A program made the position numbers and the translations under genes. From assembly GCF_009909205.1 (NCBI RefSeq), contig NZ_JAAAPN010000004.1, positions 186,001 through 250,000 of the forward strand: 64,000 bases of DNA, read 5' to 3'. The stretch is from Aquabacterium fontiphilum. Its GTDB lineage: Bacteria > Pseudomonadota > Gammaproteobacteria > Burkholderiales > Burkholderiaceae_C. Below the pieces are notes generated by a model, which saw only the letters and a program-made list of their open reading frames with translations, did no database searches and was not told where the DNA came from. Positions 17,738 to 24,639 of this stretch are shown here, one piece after another; position 1 is the stretch's first letter, and each line of letters starts with the position of its first letter.

Positions 17738-18453
17738 AGACGCTGCCTGCCCTGGCTGCCCTGGTGGGCGGCGCACTCGCATTGAGCGCCGTGCTGGTGC
17801 TCACCCACAACCTGATGACCGATGCGCCGGACGCCGCATCGGCCGGACCGGCCGACCTGCCCTGGCAGATTGAGGTGCAGGCCGACGGCAGCAGCCGCGT
17901 GATGGGCTTGACCTTGGGCCCCGACGGCCACGGTAGCCGCCTGGGCGATGCACGTGCGCGCTGGGGCGACAAGATGACCGTGGCCATCATCGCCGCGCCC
18001 AACGAGACCGGCACGCTGGAGGCCTTTGTCGACCCGCTGCAAGCCGGTTTCATCACAGGCAAACTGGTCATCACCGCCAGCCTGCCAGCCGACCAGATCC
18101 AGGCCATGAAAGCCCGCGCAGCCAAGGTCGAATTCATGGACAGCACCACACGGCAGTTCACGCTGTCGGCAGCCGACCTGACCGCGGCCCTGGACGCCCC
18201 CATCACCAGCCTGGGCTTCATCCCACAGGCCAATCTGGACGAGCAGATCATCGCCAACCGCTTCGGGCCTGCTGCGGAGCGCCGTCGCGTCAACGACGAC
18301 CTGGAGCACTTCCTCTACCCCGATAAGGGGCTCGACATCGCCCTGTCGGCCAAGGGCAAGGAGCTGCTGCAGTACGTGGCACCAGCCGAATTCGACGCGC
18401 GCCTGCGCGCGCCGTTGCTCAGCGCGCCGGCCGCGTCAGCGCCGACGCCTTGA
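17734..18453 (+). CDS. Membrane-anchored or exported protein of unknown function
   Basis: A 239-residue protein that I do not recognise. An N-terminal hydrophobic segment (LPALAALVGGALALSAVLVL, residues 4-23) suggests a signal anchor with the rest in the periplasm. The body contains a repeated alternation of short beta-rich and charged segments and no known catalytic motif. It is translationally coupled to the malonyl-CoA-synthetase-like gene (ATGA overlap) and overlaps the 3' end of the convergent acyltransferase by 35 bases. Confidence 0.75.
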   Translation: MKTLPALAALVGGALALSAVLVLTHNLMTDAPDAASAGPADLPWQIEVQADGSSRVMGLTLGPDGHGSRLGDARARWGDKMTVAIIAAPNETGTLEAFVDPLQAGFITGKLVITASLPADQIQAMKARAAKVEFMDSTTRQFTLSAADLTAALDAPITSLGFIPQANLDEQIIANRFGPAAERRRVNDDLEHFLYPDKGLDIALSAKGKELLQYVAPAEFDARLRAPLLSAPAASAPTP

Positions 18454-19294
18454 GCGCGTCGATCTCGGCGTCCTTTTCTTCCCACAAGGCATTGACCCAG
18501 TTCTGCAACTGCGTGCGGTCGATGCCCTGACCACGGGCCGCACTCAGCAGCTCCGGCGGGATCGGCCGCAGGCGCGCCGTCACGATCACCTCGTCGATCG
18601 AGCCCGTCAGCAGGTCGACAAAGGTCGGCACGCCTTTGGGGTAGACGATGGTCACGTCCAGCAGGCCATCGAACAGGTCGCCCATGGTCTCCAGCGACAT
18701 GCCCACCCCGCCCGTCTTGGGTTTGAGCAGGTTGCGGAAAGGCGAGTGCTGCTGGTCATGCTTGGCGGGCGTGAAACGCGTGCCTTCCATGAACGAGATC
18801 ACCGAGGTGGGGATGACCTTGAACTTCTCGCAGGCCTTGCGCGCCGTCTCCAGATCCTTCTGGGCCGAGGCGCCGCCGCGGCGCTTCATGAACGGAAAAT
18901 CGAGCGCCCACCAGGCCAGGCCCATGATGGGCACATAGATCAGCTCATGCTTGATGAAGAACTTGAGCAGCGGGATCTTGCGGTTGAACACCCATTGCAG
19001 CACCAGGATGTCGACCCAGCTCTGGTGGTTGCAGCTCACCAGATACCAGCCCTTGGCACGCAGGCCGTCGGCTCCCTGAATCTGCCAGCGCGTGCGGCCG
19101 ACCGCCCACATCCAGAACTTGTTGACCCCGATCCAGCTCTCGGCAATGGCGCCCAGCACCGCGTCCACCACCCGGCGCACGGGGCGCCATGGCAACAGCA
19201 GCTTGATCAGCGCAACCGGCAGCAGCAAGGAGATGTGGACCAGAATGTTGAGAACCAGCACCAGACAGGCGAAGACGGCCTTGATGGCTTTCAT
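18419..19294 (-). CDS. PlsC-family acyltransferase (YihG-like)
   Basis: Membrane-bound 1-acylglycerol-3-phosphate-type acyltransferase, 291 residues. N-terminal hydrophobic segments (residues 5-35) anchor it. The catalytic NHQSWVD has H90 and D95 (HX4D), and the substrate motif EGTR lies in FMEGTRFTP. This arrangement fits YihG/LPLAT enzymes acting on lysophospholipids. ATG 19294 (MKAIKAVFACLVL) gives the natural start of the anchor. It is convergent with, and overlaps, the gene to its left. Confidence 0.9.
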   Translation of the reverse strand: MKAIKAVFACLVLVLNILVHISLLLPVALIKLLLPWRPVRRVVDAVLGAIAESWIGVNKFWMWAVGRTRWQIQGADGLRAKGWYLVSCNHQSWVDILVLQWVFNRKIPLLKFFIKHELIYVPIMGLAWWALDFPFMKRRGGASAQKDLETARKACEKFKVIPTSVISFMEGTRFTPAKHDQQHSPFRNLLKPKTGGVGMSLETMGDLFDGLLDVTIVYPKGVPTFVDLLTGSIDEVIVTARLRPIPPELLSAARGQGIDRTQLQNWVNALWEEKDAEIDALKASALTRPAR

Positions 19295-19338
19295 GATGTG
19301 ATGGGCGCGCGGCCAGCGGAAACAACAAGGCGCGATTA

Positions 19339-19384
19339 TGTGCACAGATGTGCAGCAATCATGAGAGACGCCCGGATGTGCACA
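19339..19384. promoter_or_regulatory. Cluster of TGTGCACA palindromes
   Basis: TGTGCACA occurs perfectly at 19339-19346 and 19377-19384, with a half-site TGTGCA at 19349-19354. They lie in the 216-base divergent region between the acyltransferase and the HD-domain gene. Possible operators; the regulator is unknown. Confidence 0.4.
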
Positions 19385-19510
19385 CCGTCACGCCGCCCAC
19401 AGACGGCCCGGTGGCACCCCTCTTGCGGTCCTGCCACAGCCACGTAAGGTAAACACACGACGTGGCACATCGGCCCATCCCGGCAGAAGGCCCGCGCACC
19501 AGGAGTCCCC

Positions 19511-20503
19511 ATGCAGGCCGCCACCATGCCCTCCGTTGCCTCCGACCCGCTCTTGCCGTCACAGCAAGAGGTACAGCCACCTTCGACCGCGGCATGTCAT
19601 CGGTGGGCGCTGTGGCAAGAACTGGCCGACGAACTGGCGCCCGTGCTGCAGGACCCCCTTGGGTGCAGCGGCTTTCTGCACGACATCCGTGTGGCCGCAA
19701 GCCAGGTCATGCAACTGACCCGGCAAGATCCCGACATCGGCATCTTTCACATGGTGCACGCCACCGACGACAAGGTGCACCGCTACAGCGTGCTGCACGC
19801 CATGCACGTGGCGATGCTGATGGCACTGGTGGGGCTGCGCAAGGACTGGGGCGACGCCCGTACGCTCAGCGGCGTCCAGGCCGCGCTGACCATGAACCTC
19901 TCCATCACCGAGTTGCAGACCGAGTTGGCCTTGCAAACCAGCCCGCTGACGGATGCGCAACAAGCCGCCATCCATGCGCACCCGCTGGCCAGCTGGCAGA
20001 TGCTGCGTCAGCTCGGCGTGACGGACGAAGACTGGCTGATTGCCGTCGCCCAGCACCACGAGCAGGCCGACGGCAGCGGCTACCCACAGGGGCTGAACCA
20101 GCCGCATCAGCTGGCCGATGCGCTGCGCACCTGCGATGTGTTTGGCGCCAAGATCAGCCCCCGCGCCGGCCGCACAGGCCTGCTCACACCGCGGGCGGCT
20201 GCCGAAATCTTCCGCCAGCGCAGCGCCGGCTACTTCGGTGCCACCATCATCCGCGAACTCGGGTTGTATCCGCCGGGCTGCCTGGTGGCGCTGTACACCG
20301 GCGAGCAGGCCGTCGTCGTGCGCCGATCGGTCGATCCCAGTGCGCCCGACGTGGTGCTGCTCAGCGACCGCCAAGGCGCGCCGCTGGCCGAACTGGTGCG
20401 CTGCCGCACCACGCGCGCGTGTGGGCGGCAGATCGTCGGCGCGGCCCCAAGGCAGGACTGGGCACGGCACTTGCCTCCATCCGAGATCCTGATGCTGGCC
20501 TGA
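19511..20503 (+). CDS. HD-GYP-related protein with a degenerate HD motif
   Basis: A 330-residue protein related to HD-GYP c-di-GMP phosphodiesterases. The second half keeps the hallmark QHHEQADGSGYPQGL (HH at 182-183, DGSGYP 187-192) and a TCDVFGAKISPR segment. At the place where the HD dyad and GK should be, the sequence reads AALTMNLSITEL (residues 125-136), so the metal-binding HD pair is missing. It may therefore bind rather than hydrolyse its ligand, or hydrolyse poorly. ATG 19511 is used. It stands 83 bases ahead of ppk2. Confidence 0.8.
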   Translation: MQAATMPSVASDPLLPSQQEVQPPSTAACHRWALWQELADELAPVLQDPLGCSGFLHDIRVAASQVMQLTRQDPDIGIFHMVHATDDKVHRYSVLHAMHVAMLMALVGLRKDWGDARTLSGVQAALTMNLSITELQTELALQTSPLTDAQQAAIHAHPLASWQMLRQLGVTDEDWLIAVAQHHEQADGSGYPQGLNQPHQLADALRTCDVFGAKISPRAGRTGLLTPRAAAEIFRQRSAGYFGATIIRELGLYPPGCLVALYTGEQAVVVRRSVDPSAPDVVLLSDRQGAPLAELVRCRTTRACGRQIVGAAPRQDWARHLPPSEILMLA

Positions 20504-20586
20504 GCCGTTCGCGCCTTTGTCATCGCGCCGTCACACGGTCAGCACAAGCTGATCAACTGGCTCATTGCGCCGATGGCGCGCGCGAC

Positions 20587-21501
20587 ATGGACAAACCGCT
20601 TTACGACATCGACCCCGACCTGCTGCGCCGGCTGCAGGATGACCTGCTGGACAGCTACGACGAAGAGCTTGAGCAAGAGCTCGACGACCGGTTCTTCGAC
20701 CTGCAGGCCGGCCGCCCACCTGAAACGCAGGACATGCGGCGGTTGTACTTCCGCGAGCTGTTCCGGCTGCAGGGCGAGCTGGTCAAGCTACAGGACTGGG
20801 TCGTGCACACCGGCGAGCGCATCGTCGTGCTGTTCGAGGGGCGCGACGCCGCCGGCAAGGGTGGCGCGATCAAGCGCATCACGCAGCGGCTCAACCCGCG
20901 CGTTTGCCGGGTCGCAGCGCTGCCAGCGCCCAACGACCGAGAAAAGACCCAGTGGTACTTCCAGCGCTATGTGGCCCACCTGCCGGCCGCTGGCGAGATC
21001 GTCTTGTTCGACCGCAGCTGGTACAACCGAGCTGGTGTCGAGCGCGTGATGGGCTTTTGCAGCGACGCGGATTACGAAGAGTTCTTCCGCTCGGTTCCCG
21101 AGTTCGAGAAGATGCTGGTGCGCAGCGGCATCCGCGTCATCAAGTACTGGTTCTCGATCTCGGACGAAGAGCAGGCCGCCCGCTTCCTCTCGCGCATCAA
21201 CGACCCGCTCAAGCAATGGAAGCTCAGCCCGATGGACCTGGAAAGCCGTCGCCGCTGGGAAGCCTACACCCGAGCCAAAGAAGTGATGCTCGAGCGCACC
21301 CACATCCCTGAGGCGCCCTGGTGGGTGGTGCAGGCTGTGGACAAGAAGCGCGCGCGACTCAATTGCATCCATCACCTGCTGTCGCAACTGCCCTATCACG
21401 AGATCCCGCATGAGTCGGTGACGCTGCCCGAACGGCAGCGCCAGCCCGATTACTTCCGACAACCCGTGCCGGGCTCGATGATCGTGCCCGAGGTGTATTA
21501 A
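20587..21501 (+). CDS. ppk2: Polyphosphate kinase 2
   Basis: Transfers phosphate between polyphosphate and nucleotides; 304 residues, a single-domain PPK2. Walker A GRDAAGKGGAIKRI lies at residues 85-98 and the Walker B/lid region FDRSWYNRAGVERVMGF follows. The N-terminal extension with an acidic coil (LLDSYDEELEQELDDRFFDLQ) is typical of class I. ATG 20587 is the first good start after the HD-domain gene. Substrate (ADP or GDP) is not resolvable here. Confidence 0.95.
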   Translation: MDKPLYDIDPDLLRRLQDDLLDSYDEELEQELDDRFFDLQAGRPPETQDMRRLYFRELFRLQGELVKLQDWVVHTGERIVVLFEGRDAAGKGGAIKRITQRLNPRVCRVAALPAPNDREKTQWYFQRYVAHLPAAGEIVLFDRSWYNRAGVERVMGFCSDADYEEFFRSVPEFEKMLVRSGIRVIKYWFSISDEEQAARFLSRINDPLKQWKLSPMDLESRRRWEAYTRAKEVMLERTHIPEAPWWVVQAVDKKRARLNCIHHLLSQLPYHEIPHESVTLPERQRQPDYFRQPVPGSMIVPEVY

Positions 21502-21567
21502 TTCGCACCCCAGCAGCACCGCGCAGGCATAGACTGAAGCCATCGTGACGTGACGCAGGAGGCCAGC

Positions 21568-22434
21568 ATGCTGGCGACGCGCTCAGGATGGCTGATGACC
21601 TTCATCCGCCTGATGTCGGTGGCCCGCTACCGCTTCATCGCCGAGCTCACGACCTGGTTCGTCGTGTTCTGGCTGGCCTGCGCGCTACTGGTCTATGCCT
21701 TCGAAGTGGGCCACAGCCCCCGCGTGCACAGCGTCGGCGACGCGGTGTATGCGCTGCTGGTGACCATGACCACGTCGGGCGACGCCAGCGTCCAGCCCGC
21801 CACCGCTGGTGGCCGCATGGTCATGGGGCTGGCCGTGATCGTCTCCAAACTGCTGACTGCCCTGCTCTGCGCGCTGGCGGCCGCTGTGCTCATCGAACGC
21901 AAGGTCAAGGAAGACATGGGGTTGAAGATGCACCGACTGAACCAGCACATCGTCATCATGGGGTGGAACCTCAAGGGCCCGCAAATCGTGCGCACCTTGC
22001 GAGACGACCCTGACCACGCTCACAGCCCCATCCTCGTGATGGCCGATCTGGAGCACAAGCCCATGGACGACCCGCTGCTGATGTTCACGCGCGCGCCCTA
22101 CCCTGTGCGCGGCGAGGCCATCGAACGCAGCTGCCTCGCCCAGGCCGCCACCGTGGTGGTGCTGGCCAACTACGCCGAGCGGCAACATGCCGATGCGCTC
22201 ACCGCGGTGAACTGCCTGGTGGCGCGCCGTGCCGCACCGCACGCGCGGGTCATCGCCGAACTGCTTGATCCGGCCCAGCGCCCCTACCTCGAGGCCGCGG
22301 GCGCCGACCTGGTGGTGGGCATCGGCGAGGTGGGCGGCTTCCTGCTGGCCGAGGCCACCATCGGCAACGAAAAGGCGCGGCGCTTGTTGGGGTATCTGGC
22401 GGCGTCGCGGCGGCAGGGGGTGGCGGGGGGGTGA
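21568..22434 (+). CDS. Two-helix ion-channel protein with TrkA-N domain and non-canonical pore
   Basis: A 288-residue protein with two membrane segments (about 27-46 and 82-108) around a pore loop, then a cytosolic Rossmann domain (HIVIMGWNLKGPQIVRTL, from residue 127). This is the Ion_trans_2 plus TrkA-N layout of bacterial K+ channels. The expected TTxGYGD filter reads TTSGDASVQP (68-77), so K+ selectivity is doubtful. An AGGAGG box six bases ahead sets the start at ATG 21568. It lies downstream of ppk2 with 66 bases between. Confidence 0.85.
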   Translation: MLATRSGWLMTFIRLMSVARYRFIAELTTWFVVFWLACALLVYAFEVGHSPRVHSVGDAVYALLVTMTTSGDASVQPATAGGRMVMGLAVIVSKLLTALLCALAAAVLIERKVKEDMGLKMHRLNQHIVIMGWNLKGPQIVRTLRDDPDHAHSPILVMADLEHKPMDDPLLMFTRAPYPVRGEAIERSCLAQAATVVVLANYAERQHADALTAVNCLVARRAAPHARVIAELLDPAQRPYLEAAGADLVVGIGEVGGFLLAEATIGNEKARRLLGYLAASRRQGVAGG

Positions 22435-22483
22435 GGTGCGGTGAGGAACCGTATGCAGATGCCAGGTAAGCCTCGCGCCTGGA

Positions 22484-22780
22484 TCACCCAATGTCAGCGA
22501 AAGCGGCCGTGGCGATGAATGCAAGGTAAATGACAGCAGTAAGCCAAAAGACGAAGCCTCGTGCGACAGGATTGCCTTTGCCGCCGCCATCCAGCTCGAC
22601 AAAAACCGTCGGCATCATTCCTCTATCAAAGCCATAGGCGAAGTAGTTCCACGAGAGTCCTGCCCATATCAACCATATGGCCTTGACGTTACCCGGCTCG
22701 AACTCACGCAAAGCGGTCACCAGCGCAGTCAATACGCAAGTGACCCCAGCCACCCAAAGCGCCTTACTTTTTGGTGTCAT
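22484..22780 (-). CDS. Small membrane protein, putative immunity protein of orphan CDI cassette 1
   Basis: A 98-residue protein with three hydrophobic segments. ATG 22780 (MTPKSKALWV) overlaps the 3' end of the cassette-1 toxin fragment, which ends at 22764, as expected for a cognate immunity gene. The family is not recognised. The membrane location fits a toxin tip with a hydrophobic stretch that may act at the inner membrane. Base composition is visibly lower in GC than the core genes, consistent with transfer. The role is inferred from position only. Confidence 0.65.
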   Translation of the reverse strand: MTPKSKALWVAGVTCVLTALVTALREFEPGNVKAIWLIWAGLSWNYFAYGFDRGMMPTVFVELDGGGKGNPVARGFVFWLTAVIYLAFIATAAFADIG

Positions 22781-24074
22781 CTGGCTTAATCTCCAATAAA
22801 TCAATCTTCACGCGGTTCACGAAGGCATCCCACCCGCCGGAAAGATTGATAAGGGCGACTGCGCGAGCGGCGTTGGCTGGGGTGTGTCCCAGTACATGGC
22901 GGAAGAAGTTCTCCCCGCCCTTTTCTGACAAAGCCTTCAAGACCTCATCTCTACCGCTCTCAAACGGCGTATCGCTCTGAAGAACTTGGCCACCTGAGGC
23001 GAGCCACCCCAAAACCGCTAACGCAGTCCCACCCGCCCCCACAGGCGTCACCAACGAACCAAGCGTGGCACCCGTACCGATGTCCTTCAGCAACTTCTTG
23101 TCCAACGCCTTCACATAGGCCTGGGTTTGCGGGTCGGTCATGTCTAGGTTGGCGCCGTCCACGCTGCATTGTGCCGTCGCACAGGCATGGTACTTGGGCG
23201 CATAGGCCTTGCCATCCAACACCACGGTGCGGCTGTACCGGCCCTGCTCATCCAGCGGCAGGTTCGTCAGTCTGTCTCGTGGTGCGTTCGGGGGCAACGC
23301 AGGCGCTGGCGTCGGCGAGGGCCAACTGTAGGTCGCACCGGTGTTGGCCTGAATGAACGCCATCAATGCCGCCGAAGGCTGCGGGGGGATCACCTGCACC
23401 AGTCGTCCGTCTTCCCCTGGTGTCCAGATCGCGCCCCGGTCGTATGGGCGCTCCGCCACGACCTTGTGGGTTCCCTCCACAAATGTCGGCTCTTTGAACC
23501 CGGCATAGTCCCCCACCGCCTTGCTCGCCTGCTTCCCAAACTCCGCCATCACGGCGGCCTGGGCCGTCACGTCTTGCGTCACACCCTCGCGATCAAAGAT
23601 CCGATCCAGCCCTTGTGAGGCATCGCCCGTGCGCACGCTTTGGTCGCCCGCCAGGCCTGACACCCCGGCCGTGGTGGTGCTGGCGGCGCTGTCGCTGGCT
23701 TGGCCGATGCCGGCGCTGTTTTGCCCGGCGCTGGTGCCCACGCTGACGCTCACGGCCTTGGCCTCGTAGCTGGCGCGGTTGTCGATGTCGCTCAAGCTCA
23801 GGCCCTGGGTGTTCAGGCTGTTGCGGCCTTCGTCCACCGCCTGGTCCGTGCTGGCGATCACGCCACCTTGCAGCGTGGTCTGGCCTTGGACGTTCACCTG
23901 GAAGCCGCCGTCGCCGGCTTCGATGCCGCTGCGCTGCACCACGCTGGCATAGTCGCTGTTGACCTTGCTGCTGCTGTAGCTGGCCGAGCCTCCGGCCCCA
24001 GCGCCTACGGTCACGCTGCTGCCCACGTTTTGCTGGCGGCTGCTGTAGGTGCTGGTGTCTTGCAGGCTTTGCAC
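22764..24074 (-). CDS. Orphan CdiA C-terminal fragment, cassette 1
   Basis: A promoterless 3' fragment of a CdiA/FhaB-type exoprotein. Homology to the intact cdiA continues to about 24086, upstream of any usable start, so it is not a complete gene. The first ~190 residues copy cdiA (SLQDTSTYSSRQQNV ... AEFGKQASKA); after that the sequence is unique. The tip carries KYHACATAQC, a motif also found in the expressed CdiA, then a hydrophobic segment (ALAVLGWLASGG) and an unfamiliar C-terminal domain ending LEIKPDDTKK. It could be expressed after recombination into cdiA. Confidence 0.75.
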   Translation of the reverse strand: MQSLQDTSTYSSRQQNVGSSVTVGAGAGGSASYSSSKVNSDYASVVQRSGIEAGDGGFQVNVQGQTTLQGGVIASTDQAVDEGRNSLNTQGLSLSDIDNRASYEAKAVSVSVGTSAGQNSAGIGQASDSAASTTTAGVSGLAGDQSVRTGDASQGLDRIFDREGVTQDVTAQAAVMAEFGKQASKAVGDYAGFKEPTFVEGTHKVVAERPYDRGAIWTPGEDGRLVQVIPPQPSAALMAFIQANTGATYSWPSPTPAPALPPNAPRDRLTNLPLDEQGRYSRTVVLDGKAYAPKYHACATAQCSVDGANLDMTDPQTQAYVKALDKKLLKDIGTGATLGSLVTPVGAGGTALAVLGWLASGGQVLQSDTPFESGRDEVLKALSEKGGENFFRHVLGHTPANAARAVALINLSGGWDAFVNRVKIDLLEIKPDDTKK

Positions 24075-24086
24075 CGTCAGGTCACC
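23524..24086 (-). repeat. cdiA repeat copy 1 (partial)
   Basis: About 563 bases nearly identical to the first two thirds, counted from 32185, of the cdiA segment 32185-33001. The copy breaks off after GTCACC, where cdiA reads GTCGCC. It shares with copy 3 an extra left flank (catagtcccccaccgccttg) not present in cdiA. Confidence 0.85.
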
Positions 24087-24098
24087 TTAACAACAAGT

Positions 24099-24115
24099 CT
24101 GCATTTGCAATGCAG
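24099..24115 (-). terminator. Perfect 17-base hairpin after cassette-2 immunity gene
   Basis: CTGCATT-TGC-AATGCAG can form a seven-base stem just after the immunity gene stop in the leftward direction. No strong T-run follows, so it may be a weak terminator or a recombination scar at the cassette boundary. Confidence 0.35.
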
Positions 24116-24123
24116 TCGTAGAT

Positions 24124-24609
24124 CTACTTCACTTGCTCACCTGTGCAGACGGCGACACCAGTAACCGGATCGAGATCGTACGCCCACCAATGCGTGATGA
24201 TACTAAGCAAGCGGCCAGGCGCATAGTCATCGAACCAAACAAGCTCTTCCGTCGGATGGAAGGGCCCCTTGTCGGGCAAGAGACGCCGCTCGAAATATCG
24301 CGTGCTCATGTTGTAAAAGGGATCGAAGTAGCCTTCGCAGCCAGGATCTTTTTCACGCGCATGCTGATGACGCACCTCCCAGTTCACATACTGATCCTCA
24401 ACCCGCTTCACCCGCCAGACCACCCTATTGAGAGCATCCAGACGAAAGATGTTGTGGTTCGCCAAATCCATTGAGGCCCAATGATCGAGTATCGGTTCAG
24501 CTTGAACAATTCGATCCCCATTTGGCATGCTGACCTCTCGGTAGATTTGAATCTGCAAGTCCTGCAGCACCTCTCCTTTCATTTCAGCGGCCTCGCATTG
24601 GTAAACCAT
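24124..24609 (-). CDS. Putative immunity protein of orphan CDI cassette 2
   Basis: A 161-residue soluble, Trp- and Asp-rich protein (HWWAYDLDPVTGV near the C-terminus) that I cannot place in a family. Its ATG at 24609 lies 13 bases after the stop that the cassette-2 toxin would use if its frameshift were corrected (24623). Position and size are those of a CDI immunity protein. GC content is lower than in the flanking chromosome. Confidence 0.65.
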   Translation of the reverse strand: MVYQCEAAEMKGEVLQDLQIQIYREVSMPNGDRIVQAEPILDHWASMDLANHNIFRLDALNRVVWRVKRVEDQYVNWEVRHQHAREKDPGCEGYFDPFYNMSTRYFERRLLPDKGPFHPTEELVWFDDYAPGRLLSIITHWWAYDLDPVTGVAVCTGEQVK

Positions 24610-24639
24610 CGTTCAAAATCACTCAGCTTTCCAGCTTGC

